Positions 11,001 through 17,221 of a stretch of DNA of 29,425 nt are shown here, in pieces (position 1 is the stretch's first letter; each line of letters opens with the position of its first letter). Origin of the DNA: a virus; the IMG/VR virus record IMGVR_UViG_3300033992_000105, positions 1 through 29,425 of that record, one strand, 5' to 3'. The position numbers were made by a program, and so were the translations under genes. The notes under the pieces are model-generated. The model had not been told where the DNA came from. It ran no database searches and saw only the letters and a program-made list of their open reading frames with translations.

Positions 11001-14000
11001 ATAGAGTTATTGGTTCTGTACTTTCATCATCATATGCATTTATCGCAGAAACTGCAAGAAGTGTTACTGGATTTGATTCGGCATCATTATCAGCATTAAC
11101 TGATATTCAAAACTTAGTTAGAAATTCACAAACATCTTCAATGAGTGTGGCGTTTGCAGTTAATTCAACATTCGCACAAACTGCATCTTATGTAGCTAAC
11201 TTAGGTGAATTGGATTTGACTAACTATGTTAAAAATTCAGTAACATCTTCAATGACTGTTGGTACGGCATCTTTAGCAATTACCGCATCATACGCATTAT
11301 TTGCACAAAACGCATCGAATGTAGATACAACAAACTTTATACAAAAAACACAAACAGCATCAATGTTTGTTGGTACTGCTTCATTAGCATACACAGCATC
11401 TTACGCAATGTTTGCATTATCTTCTGGAAATACTGATACGGCATCTTTCTTACAAATTAATAAAGACCAAACAATTAACGCATCGCTTACAATTAGTGGT
11501 AGTATTGGTGTTAGTGGTAGTATAAGAATAGGTACATTAGCATCTGGTTCTTCTGATAATGTAGTTGTTTGGAATAGTGCAACAAAAATATTAGAAACAC
11601 GAAGTGTAGCAGGTGTGCAAGGTTCTTCTGGCTCAGCCGGTTCGGCGGGTACATCTGGAACTGAAGGTTCGGCAGGTTCATCGGGAACTTCTGGAACTTC
11701 TGGAACGGAAGGGTCGGCAGGTACTTCAGGAACTTCTGGTACAAGTGGTAGTGAGGGTTCGTCTGGAACTTCTGGAACGGAGGGTTCAGCAGGTACTTCA
11801 GGAACTTCAGGAACTTCTGGTACGGAAGGTTCAGCAGGTACTTCAGGTACTTCAGGTACTTCTGGCACATCGGGAACAACTGGTAGTGAAGGTACATCAG
11901 GAACTTCTGGAACATCTGGCTCTACGGGTAGTGAAGGTACATCGGGAACTTCTGGAACAGCCGGTAGTAGTGGTACATCAGGAACTTCTGGTACATCGGG
12001 AACATCTGGAACAAGCGGTACATCAGGAACTTCTGGAACAAGCGGTACTGCTGGTAGTAGTGGCACAAGTGGTTCATCGGGAACTTCTGGAACAAGTGGT
12101 ACATCGGGCTCTACTGGTAGTGCAGGTACATCGGGAACTTCTGGTAGTGGGGGTACTTCGGGAACAAGCGGAAGTAGTGGTAGTAGTGGTTCATCGGGAA
12201 CTTCTGGAACTACGGGAAGTGAAGGTACTTCAGGAACTTCTGGTTCAACCGGTACGGGAGGTTCATCGGGAACTTCTGGTTCAGCAGGAACTTCTGGGAC
12301 GAGAGGAACAAGCGGTAGTGGTGGAACTTCTGGCACAAGCGGAACATCAGGTACAAGTGGTGGAGAAGGTTCTTCTGGAACAAGCGGTAGTGGTGGTTCA
12401 TCTGGTACGGGAGGTTCTTCTGGAACTTCAGGCTCAGCAGGAACTTCAGGAACTTCTGGAACAAGTGGTAGTGATGGTATAAGTGGTACATCGGGAACTT
12501 CTGGAACGAGTGGTAGTAGTGGTACATCTGGTTCAACGGGTTCTTCTGGAACTTCTGGCACATCGGGAACTTCTGGCTCAACTGGTTCAGCAGGTACATC
12601 GGGAACTTCTGGAATTGATGGCACATCGGGAACTTCTGGCACAAGCGGCACATCAGGAACTTCAGGTACAACGGGAAGTGATGGAACGTCTGGAACAAGT
12701 GGTAGTGATGGTTCATCGGGAACTTCTGGTACAAGTGGCACATCAGGAACTTCAGGTACAACGGGAAGTGAAGGAACGTCTGGAACAAGCGGTACATCCG
12801 GAACAAGCGGTAGTGATGGAACTTCTGGAACAAGTGGTTCAACTGGTAGTGATGGTACAAGCGGTACGAGTGGTATTGGTACTGATGGAACGTCTGGAAC
12901 AAGTGGTACATCAGGAACAAGCGGTACTGATGGAACTTCAGGAACAAGCGGAATAAGTGGTAGTGATGGAACTTCAGGAACAAGTGGTATAAATGGAACG
13001 GATGGTACATCGGGAACTTCTGGTTCTGATGGAACTTCTGGAACAAGTGGTAGTGATGGAACTTCAGGAACTTCTGGTACAAATGGTAGTGAGGGAACTT
13101 CTGGAACATCAGGTACGTCAGGCTCCAACGGAACATCGGGCACAAGTGGTAGTAATGGCACAAGCGGTACATCGGGAACTTCTGGAACAAGTGGTATTGG
13201 TACTGATGGAACTTCAGGAACAAGCGGAATAAATGGAACGGATGGTACATCGGGAACTTCTGGTTCTGATGGAACTTCTGGAACGTCTGGTAGTAGTGGT
13301 ACAAGCGGTACAAGTGGCACATCAGGAACTTCTGGTTTAGATGGAACATTCTTTGGTAGTAGTGGTACTTCGGGAACTTCTGGTACAAGTGGTTCAAGCG
13401 GTACAAGCGGTACATCAGGAACTTCTGGTTTAGATGGGACATATTTTGGTAGTAGTGGTACGAGTGGTATTGGTACTGATGGAACTTCGGGAACTTCTGG
13501 TACAAGTGGAATCAATGGTAGTGATGGAACTTCTGGAACAAGTGGAATCAATGGTAGTGATGGAACGTCAGGAACTTCTGGTTTAGATGGAACATTTTTT
13601 GGTAGTAATGGAACAAGTGGAGAGAATGGTACTTCAGGTACTTCTGGAGCAGGTACTTCGGGAACATCTGGTACAAGCGGTACATCAGGAACTTCTGGTT
13701 TAGATGGGACATATTTTGGTAGTAGTGGTACAAGTGGAGAGAATGGTACTTCAGGAACTTCTGGAGCTGGAACTTCTGGCACATCGGGAACTTCGGGTAC
13801 TTCAGGAACGTCTGGTATAGATGGAACATATTTTGGTTCATCTGGAACTTCTGGAAGTGATGGAACTTCGGGAACGTCTGGAGCAGGTACGTCTGGAACT
13901 TCTGGTATGGATGGAACATCAGGAACTTCTGGTTTAGATGGTACATATTTTGGTAGTAGTGGTACTAGTGGAGAAAGTGGTTCATCGGGAACTTCTGGAG

Positions 14001-15178
14001 AGAGTGGTTCATCAGGAACTTCTGGAGAAAGTGGTTCATCCGGAACTTCAGGAACTTCTGGATTGGATGGTACACTATTTGGAAGTAGTGGTACTTCAGG
14101 AACTTCTGGTACAAGTGGAAGTAGTGGAACTTCTGGTACATCAGGAACTTCTGGTTCTTCTGGATTGAATGGTACAATGTTTGGTTCTTCAGGAACTTCT
14201 GGTACATCCGGAACTTCTGGAATAAGTGGTACATCAGGAACGTCTGGTACAAGCGGTACGTCTGGGACGTCTGGATTGGATGGTACATTATTTGGTTCAT
14301 CGGGTACTTCTGGAGTTAGTGGTACATCGGGAACGTCAGGTTCTTCTGGTACAAGTGGAACTTCGGGTACATCAGGAACTTCTGGAGTGAATGGTACAAT
14401 GTTTGGAAGCAGTGGAACTTCTGGAGCACAAGGAACTGGTGGGAGTGGAGGTTCTTCTGGTACTAGTGGTACATCATTTTATGGAGTTACATCAGGAACT
14501 TCCGGAACATCAGGAATTAGTGGTACTAACGGTTTAGCTGGTACTTCTGGTACAAACGCTCCGGGATTTTCATCGGGAACTTCTGGTACATCTGGGCAAA
14601 CTGGTACAAGCGGAACAAGTGGTACAAACGCTCCGGGATTTTCTTCTGGAACATCAGGAACTTCTGGATTAACTGGAACATCAGGAACGTCCGCACCTGG
14701 AATAACTTCTGGAACGTCTGGAACATCTGGATTTCAATTAACTGGTACAACTAATAATGGTTTACTTACATATGTTGATACACCTATTGGAGTTCAAGTA
14801 GAATCTGGAATATTATTTGATGGAACTACTTTATCGGTAACCGGTAATGTAGCATCTACAACATATAGAGAAACATATTCAAATCAAGGAACTGGTGGAA
14901 GCGTAACATTAGATTTATCTACGGCAAATAACTTTAGAAGACAATTTAATGGTACTGCAACAATATCATTCTCAAATGCACCAGCATCAAATGCATTTGG
15001 ATTTACTTTAGTAGTTGTAAATGCTGGGGCCTTTTCTATAACATGGCCTGTTAATGTTGATTGGGCAGGTGGAAGTGCACCATTATTAACATCGTCTGGA
15101 ACTGATGTTTTAGCGTTCTATACTTATGATAATGGTACAACCTATTTAGGATTCACAACTGGTAAAAATTTAAGTTAA
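5024..15178 (+). CDS. Giant tail fibre-like protein with beta repeats, cupredoxin-like domains and a collagen-like shaft (3384 aa)
   Basis: A giant fibre-type virion protein. Residues 1-75 form a non-repetitive N-terminus (TGRVRVVSPKNVTSDRYQFL), probably the virion-attachment part. Residues about 75-1860 hold about 22 units with an F-x-G-D/S-G-x-G-L-x-x-I-P turn, I-x-S-G-S-V-T-A-S-V-S-P-x-x-G-F-x-V and F-T-G-S-L-F-V-S-G. Two cupredoxin-like domains are embedded at residues 501-604 and 1131-1235. A small beta domain spans about 1912-1985 (V-H-N-L-G-I-R-Y-P-M-V-Q-V-Y), followed by A/S-rich units. Residues 2197-3235 are collagen-like Gly-X-Y, mainly G-T-S. Residues 3236-3384 are a C-terminal cap ending WAGGSAPLLTSSGTDVL then G-K-N-L-S. 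There is no S74 chaperone domain. The next two genes follow at 4 bp and 1 bp and probably form one transcript. The repeat types are common in phage fibres; the role in host binding is inferred. Confidence 0.85.
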   Translation: MAISNLLTGRVRVVSPKNVTSDRYQFLDLSQAEPNLGVPPFSASLLTNPAIIVSDSDGNRGFAKKLFLEEFSGSFSGSFQGDGSGLRNVPSVVAPFIASGSATASFKSNGLNINTDTIIDGNLYVSKSIIADQIIVNIVSSSIIYSSGSNIFGNTDSNIQQFTGSVRIQSELIGNNITGSSFTGSFTGSFFGDGRDLFNLPQATRLSTGSVTASVSPQFGFKVESISSGSQFTGSLFVSGNVTADFYFGDGSNLLNVPSTVAPRIASGSVTASIAPNTGFIVNTFAQFEFPVSASMFSGSGRGLFDIPRSALTPDALTATLIATGSITASVSPNYGFKVEAGELGSQFTGSLFVSGGNIRVETGSFFSGSGAGLKDIPRSALTPDALLSTLITSGSVTASVSPNLGFQVISAESGSTFTGSLFVSGGIEINSGSSYSGSGERLFDIPIKALKDLDLTKISSGSATASISPDFGFRVNTFSTFSGSMIISASAVYYTSESLDTVFNVTNGADIAYSFTGAVSGPNPAINLVRGITYTFNINAAGQPFWIKTAISTGGGDLYNTGVTNNGAEVGTITFTVPNDAPNILYYNSEYQASMRGTINIVDSLVKRPAELKVIGYTNIIGDTSITGSLLVKDGATFKYWVSASVFTGSGAGLYDIPRSAFTGDSTRIASGSITASVSPDYGFRVETDLSGSTRYGSQFTGSVDVSASFRARDIITNLIFANEISGSDISGSFQGDGSRLTNINVPPQVATKIVSGSVTASVAPNIGFVVTSTELGSTLLGRVGISGSLFVSGNIELNSGSAFSGSGANLFNIPRTALTPDALLSTFIASGSVTASVSPNFGFKIESTEKGTQFSGSLFVSGAGIFLNSGSFSGSGKNLFDIPISALSNLDTSKIFSGSVTASVSPNRGFEVFAATSNFSGSISASVFSGSGAGLTNIPFSALSQELFRITSGSVTASVSPDTGFKVESSEIGSQFTGSLFVSGGYIRVETGSFFSGSGAGLNNIPRSALTLDALISTEIKSGSVTASVSPDDGFRVISIESGSQFSGSLFVSGGYIRVETGSFFSGSGAGLSDIPESALSFKINRIASGSATASISPDYGFRVNTFSAISGSFIVSSSARELAYSDIDTVFNVTNDGSNSYIISNRLVSGSNPTLTLVRNVNYTFNVNASGHPFLIKTQSGPGPSNTYTTWVTNNGDDVGVITFLVSGSAPDTLYYNCQFHGSMAGTINVVDALYVPAEIKLIGETKVEGNVTASMFSGSGKGLFDIPQSAISGDTVRIASGSVTASVSPNFGFRVASFVSGSDFSGSIRIDSSSFIYSLGTYLREIPRAALTEDALVSSEIKSGSVTASVSPDFGFRVTSPFSSSIDESGSFTTQIGSRFTGSISISGSLFVNDTSGGLFIESSSFIYGVGTYLRNIPRSALTEDALISTEIKSGSVTASVSPDFGFRVIATDIVSGSIFGSQFTGSVDVSGSIRAFTFLGDGSQLTNVVAAASPLIASGSATASVASGDTFIVTTGATGSGLDFQIGTRITGSVDISGSLKSQFFVGDGRFISNVQAAAAPFIGSGSATASVQSGDSFVVTTGATGSAIGSRFTGSIDVSGSVRAFTFIGDGSQLINVQASAAPLIASGSATASVQSGIQFIVTTKGNFSTVGSNSGSYYGSVFTGSVIISGSISASRYDGDGGGLFNIPASALEDLQLDRIQSGSGRAIIDPEKLDVNVPITAALYIGDGGGLFNIPANALQDLKLDRIISGSVQGVISPNKGLEVNTSVRIFSGSLTVSGSVFVSGGNVIVASGSTFIGDGSGLTNISLANISFETFILKSGSFTASISPDKGFVVNASASIWGDVYVGNNLRANKITGSTSIYSPIVSGGLLGTYTYQGNGPTASIDYDILRYDPTRGHYIPQPETSLTETVSFNNVSSLTIVHNLGIRYPMVQVYATGSEDQILPGTIKSIDDDTIQILFSGLTSGHAVIGSGGSLINGSIPGDRVIGSVLSSSYAFIAETARSVTGFDSASLSALTDIQNLVRNSQTSSMSVAFAVNSTFAQTASYVANLGELDLTNYVKNSVTSSMTVGTASLAITASYALFAQNASNVDTTNFIQKTQTASMFVGTASLAYTASYAMFALSSGNTDTASFLQINKDQTINASLTISGSIGVSGSIRIGTLASGSSDNVVVWNSATKILETRSVAGVQGSSGSAGSAGTSGTEGSAGSSGTSGTSGTEGSAGTSGTSGTSGSEGSSGTSGTEGSAGTSGTSGTSGTEGSAGTSGTSGTSGTSGTTGSEGTSGTSGTSGSTGSEGTSGTSGTAGSSGTSGTSGTSGTSGTSGTSGTSGTSGTAGSSGTSGSSGTSGTSGTSGSTGSAGTSGTSGSGGTSGTSGSSGSSGSSGTSGTTGSEGTSGTSGSTGTGGSSGTSGSAGTSGTRGTSGSGGTSGTSGTSGTSGGEGSSGTSGSGGSSGTGGSSGTSGSAGTSGTSGTSGSDGISGTSGTSGTSGSSGTSGSTGSSGTSGTSGTSGSTGSAGTSGTSGIDGTSGTSGTSGTSGTSGTTGSDGTSGTSGSDGSSGTSGTSGTSGTSGTTGSEGTSGTSGTSGTSGSDGTSGTSGSTGSDGTSGTSGIGTDGTSGTSGTSGTSGTDGTSGTSGISGSDGTSGTSGINGTDGTSGTSGSDGTSGTSGSDGTSGTSGTNGSEGTSGTSGTSGSNGTSGTSGSNGTSGTSGTSGTSGIGTDGTSGTSGINGTDGTSGTSGSDGTSGTSGSSGTSGTSGTSGTSGLDGTFFGSSGTSGTSGTSGSSGTSGTSGTSGLDGTYFGSSGTSGIGTDGTSGTSGTSGINGSDGTSGTSGINGSDGTSGTSGLDGTFFGSNGTSGENGTSGTSGAGTSGTSGTSGTSGTSGLDGTYFGSSGTSGENGTSGTSGAGTSGTSGTSGTSGTSGIDGTYFGSSGTSGSDGTSGTSGAGTSGTSGMDGTSGTSGLDGTYFGSSGTSGESGSSGTSGESGSSGTSGESGSSGTSGTSGLDGTLFGSSGTSGTSGTSGSSGTSGTSGTSGSSGLNGTMFGSSGTSGTSGTSGISGTSGTSGTSGTSGTSGLDGTLFGSSGTSGVSGTSGTSGSSGTSGTSGTSGTSGVNGTMFGSSGTSGAQGTGGSGGSSGTSGTSFYGVTSGTSGTSGISGTNGLAGTSGTNAPGFSSGTSGTSGQTGTSGTSGTNAPGFSSGTSGTSGLTGTSGTSAPGITSGTSGTSGFQLTGTTNNGLLTYVDTPIGVQVESGILFDGTTLSVTGNVASTTYRETYSNQGTGGSVTLDLSTANNFRRQFNGTATISFSNAPASNAFGFTLVVVNAGAFSITWPVNVDWAGGSAPLLTSSGTDVLAFYTYDNGTTYLGFTTGKNLS
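6524..6835 (+). other. Cupredoxin-like domain, copy 1, candidate copper ligands lost
   Basis: Residues 501-604 of the 3384-aa fibre protein. The domain aligns with copy 2 along its length (D-T-V-F-N-V-T-N ... Y-T-F-N-[IV]-N-A ... V-T-N-N-G ... L-Y-Y-N ... G-T-I-N-[IV]-V-D). Positions that hold His, Cys and His in copy 2 are Gln544, Ser590 and Gln593 here; only Met596 remains. The fold call is by motif. Loss of metal binding is inferred. Confidence 0.6.
8414..8728 (+). other. Cupredoxin-like domain, copy 2, with a complete candidate type 1 copper ligand set
   Basis: Residues 1131-1235 of the 3384-aa fibre protein. Visible features are a Y-T-F-N-V-N-A strand followed by G-H1175-P-F, then L-Y-Y-N-C1221-Q-F-H1224-G-S-M1227. 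An upstream His, a later Cys-x2-His and a following Met is the ligand order of plastocyanin-like type 1 copper sites; plastocyanin itself uses a longer gap between His and Met. Similar domains occur in fibres of other aquatic phages. Metal binding is an inference. Confidence 0.6.
11612..14728 (+). repeat. Collagen-like Gly-X-Y coding repeat array (~1039 residues)
   Basis: Residues 2197-3235 of the 3384-aa fibre are almost entirely Gly-X-Y triplets, dominated by G-T-S, with G-S-S, G-S-D-G and G-T-D variants. In the DNA this is a 9-nt/18-nt repeat such as ggtacatcgggaacttctgg. The phase is broken by three G-I-G-T-D-G and three G-A-G-T-S-G sites, which are one residue short. It is also broken by ten [LIV]-[DN]-G-T-[FYLM]-F-G sites, which are one residue long. 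Near the end there are N-A-P-G-F-S-S elements. Collagen-like shafts of this kind form trimers in other phage fibres. Confidence 0.9.
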
Positions 15179-15182
15179 AGCT

Positions 15183-16085
15183 ATGGGAATATTTAGAAGA
15201 TTAGTAGAATCAGATGCATCGCAGGTTTTTCCTTTTGTATTTAAAGTAACAACAACTACTGCAAGTACAGTGTTTACTTGTCCTTTGGTAGATTATGGTG
15301 GATTGACACCATCTTTATATATTAATTGGGGAGATGGAAATACATCACCATTAATAACAGCATCAAATTCAGCAAATAGAATTCATACATACGCAAGTGT
15401 AGGAACTTACATAATTACTATAAGTGGATTTATGCCAGGATTTTCAGTAAATAATAATTCAGCAATTAGAAATCTTATTACTGAAATAGTACAATTTGGA
15501 ATAGTTGGGTTAAGAACAATTAATTTTTATGGTTGTCAAAACGTAACATCAATACCAAGCAGCGCATCTTTAAGTGCAGTGGGTGGATATACTGGATTGG
15601 ATGAAGTAGTATCTTTTTCCGGATTCATGCAAGCAACTAGAATTACATCAATACCAGCTGATATGTTTCAATATTCTACAAAAGCAACAACATTTTCAAA
15701 CACTTTTGCATCTGTATTAACATTAACAACAGTTCCATCTGGATTATTTAATAATGTACCAAACGTAACAACATTTGCATCTTGCTTTTTTGGTTGCACC
15801 GCACTAACATCAGTACCTTCTGATTTGTTTGACCAAAATACAACCGCTGTAAACTTTTCTGGTACTTTTTATAATTGTAGAGCACTTACAAATGTATTAC
15901 AATTTACATATAATACAAGCGTAACTATTTTTAATAATGTATATAATATGAGTAGTACGGTAAATTCATTATCTGGTACTGCTCCGGAAATTTGGAATAG
16001 AATACCAATTCCAGCCGGTACTAACGCATTTAATAATTGTACTGGATTAACAAATTTTGCATCAATACCTTCAACTTTTAAATAA
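15183..16085 (+). CDS. PKD-like plus BspA-type leucine-rich repeat protein (putative adhesin)
   Basis: A 300-residue protein that starts 4 bp after the giant fibre gene, so translation is probably coupled. Residues about 20-85 look like a PKD-type beta sandwich: I-N-W-G-D-G at 47-52, H-T-Y at 68-70, and G-T-Y-I-I-T-I-S-G at 74-82. Residues about 90-300 contain repeats of about 25 residues (I-T-S-I-P-A-D-M-F, L-T-T-V-P-S-G-L-F, L-T-S-V-P-S-D-L-F, with intervening F-x-x-x-F-x-x-C-x-x-L). These resemble BspA-type (DUF285-like) surface repeats. There is no signal peptide, as expected for a virion part. Both domain types mediate surface or glycan contacts in other proteins, so a receptor-binding or decoration role beside the fibre is plausible. 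That role is inferred from domain type and position. Confidence 0.75.
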   Translation: MGIFRRLVESDASQVFPFVFKVTTTTASTVFTCPLVDYGGLTPSLYINWGDGNTSPLITASNSANRIHTYASVGTYIITISGFMPGFSVNNNSAIRNLITEIVQFGIVGLRTINFYGCQNVTSIPSSASLSAVGGYTGLDEVVSFSGFMQATRITSIPADMFQYSTKATTFSNTFASVLTLTTVPSGLFNNVPNVTTFASCFFGCTALTSVPSDLFDQNTTAVNFSGTFYNCRALTNVLQFTYNTSVTIFNNVYNMSSTVNSLSGTAPEIWNRIPIPAGTNAFNNCTGLTNFASIPSTFK

Positions 16086-16086
16086 T

Positions 16087-16530
16087 ATGTATTTACGAAT
16101 TATAAACGATACGATTAACTATCCTTATACTATTAACGAGTTAAGAAATTCATATCCAAATACAAGCTTACCATCTGAATTAACTGATGAAGCTTTGATT
16201 GAATGGGATATGCATGTAGTACAACCAACTCCAATGCCGGTTGATTACACAAAAAATATTACCGAAGGAACTCCTACTTTAATTGATGGGGTTTATTATA
16301 AAAGTTGGAATCAAACTAATGCTACTTCCGAAGAAATTTCTTATAGAATAGAAAATCAATGGGAAGAAGTAAGAGTATTAAGAAATCAATTATTATCTGA
16401 GTGTGATTGGACACAATTAGCAGATATACCAACTGAAACGAAAGAATTGTGGACATCATATAGAGCACAATTAAGAGATATTACATCTCAATCCAATCCT
16501 TTTTCTATTAACTGGCCTGTGAAACCTTAA
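16087..16530 (+). CDS. Phage tail assembly chaperone-like protein (Phage_tail_APC type)
   Basis: A 147-residue protein that begins one base after the stop of the adhesin gene. The C-terminal part reads L-L-S-E-C-D-W-T-Q-L-A-D-I-P, then S-Y-R-A-Q-L-R-D-I-T, ending N-W-P. This is the signature of the tail assembly chaperone family usually found just downstream of a tail fibre gene. In this family the motif near the end is conserved and the N-terminal half varies with its partner. The probable job is folding or assembly of the fibre or adhesin encoded upstream, which lacks a chaperone domain of its own. I chose the Met at 16087 because the earlier in-frame Met at 16057 would overlap the upstream gene by 29 bases and add ten residues unrelated to the family. 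Confidence 0.8.
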   Translation: MYLRIINDTINYPYTINELRNSYPNTSLPSELTDEALIEWDMHVVQPTPMPVDYTKNITEGTPTLIDGVYYKSWNQTNATSEEISYRIENQWEEVRVLRNQLLSECDWTQLADIPTETKELWTSYRAQLRDITSQSNPFSINWPVKP

Positions 16531-16542
16531 AAGGAAATTATT

Positions 16543-16553
16543 TTATATTTATA
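16543..16553 (+). promoter_or_regulatory. Putative phage promoter, TTATATTTATA
   Basis: An exact TTATATTTATA lies 27 nt before the start at 16581, in the 50-bp gap that separates the two fibre gene groups. The identical 11-mer recurs at 25603 and 26113. An inverted copy, TATAAATATAA, sits at 16570-16580 directly against the start codon. Function is inferred. Confidence 0.5.
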
Positions 16554-16580
16554 CCTATAACAAAAAGTATATAAATATAA

Positions 16581-16859
16581 ATGGTAATACATAGTCCAAT
16601 ATTTTCTGGTTCAATTACACAAGCTTCAAATGCGTACGCAAATTTAAGTGGTTCATTTACTGGGTCCTTTACTGGTTCATTTAAGGGTACTATTGATGTG
16701 TCACAAGCATCATTTGATTATCTTAATGTAAATCAAAGATTATCAGTAAGCGGCTCCCAAAGTATTACGGGTTCAATATATTTAACTCAAGGTGGGTTTT
16801 TGGTAGATGGTGTAAACGTATTAGACTCTGCAATAGCATTTGCAATAGCATTAGGATAA
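16581..16859 (+). CDS. Short fibre-like protein (92 aa)
   Basis: A 92-residue protein made of the same short beta elements as the two giant fibres: F-S-G-S-I near the start, then tandem F-T-G-S, F-K-G-T-I-D-V-S, and V-S-G-S-Q-S-I-T-G-S-I-Y-L. It ends in a small hydrophobic tail (A-I-A-F-A-I-A-L-G). It is the first gene behind the putative promoter at 16543, and 13 bp separate it from the next gene. It may be a hinge or adaptor piece of a fibre, or the remnant of a larger fibre gene. The reading frame, the position in the operon and the shared fibre vocabulary support a real gene; I do not recognise a specific family. Confidence 0.7.
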   Translation: MVIHSPIFSGSITQASNAYANLSGSFTGSFTGSFKGTIDVSQASFDYLNVNQRLSVSGSQSITGSIYLTQGGFLVDGVNVLDSAIAFAIALG

Positions 16860-16872
16860 AAAATAAAACAAA

Positions 16873-17205
16873 ATGGCAAATACATTTAAAAATAGTATAA
16901 CAAGTTCAATAGGAATAACAGGTGTAAAAGTATATGAAGCACCGGTAGGAACTGCAGCAACAATAATTGGTGTAAACGTAGCAAATACGGCAACACAAAA
17001 TATATCTGTAAGTGTAATGCTTAGAGATAATGCTGGTAACAAATGTGTATATTTAGTAAAGAATGCTTTGATTGTACAGGGTAGTTCAAATGTTATGGTG
17101 GGTGGTGAGCAAAAAGTTGTATTAGAGGCTACTGACTTTATTTCAGTTACATCATCATTAGCAGCTTCGGCAGATGTAATTGTTTCGGTATTAGAATTGA
17201 CATAA
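16873..17205 (+). CDS. Small virion structural protein (110 aa)
   Basis: A 110-residue, beta-rich protein without a signal peptide. The start (I-T-G-V-K-V-Y-E-A-P-V-G-T-A-A-T-I-I-G-V-N-V-A-N) and end (G-G-E-Q-K-V-V-L-E-A-T-D-F-I-S-V-T-S then D-V-I-V-S-V-L-E-L) match the two ends of the 305-residue protein at 4039. It therefore looks like the uninterrupted form of that domain. Proteins of this pattern occur among structural genes of T4-like marine phages. It lies between a mini-fibre and a giant fibre and may join a fibre to the virion; that role is inferred. The leader is A-rich and has no Shine-Dalgarno sequence. Confidence 0.7.
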   Translation: MANTFKNSITSSIGITGVKVYEAPVGTAATIIGVNVANTATQNISVSVMLRDNAGNKCVYLVKNALIVQGSSNVMVGGEQKVVLEATDFISVTSSLAASADVIVSVLELT

Positions 17206-17221
17206 TAAAAAGATATATTAA

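Noticed and set aside
11401-13782. Long antisense open frame rich in Pro-Val-Pro-Glu across the first collagen-like array
   Set aside because: It is the mirror of the Gly-Thr-Ser repeats, whose codons give no stops on the other strand. It has no start context and lies fully inside a convincing gene.
11613-14300. Several sense and antisense out-of-frame open frames rich in Leu/Val/Gln or Tyr/Phe/His
   Set aside because: Shadows of the repeat DNA in other frames. Their composition follows directly from the 9-nt unit and they have no recognisable domain.
11612-14728. CRISPR-like array of short repeats
   Set aside because: The units are 9-18 nt, in frame and coding, and there are no unique spacers of constant length. 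The pattern is a protein repeat.
16057-16530. Start of the tail chaperone-like gene at the earlier Met (16057)
   Set aside because: It would overlap the upstream gene by 29 bases and add ten residues. The Met at 16087 directly follows the upstream stop and begins the conserved part.
16570-16577. T4-type late promoter TATAAATA on the + strand
   Set aside because: It lies only three bases before the start codon, too close to give a leader. The shared motif at 16543-16553 is better placed.
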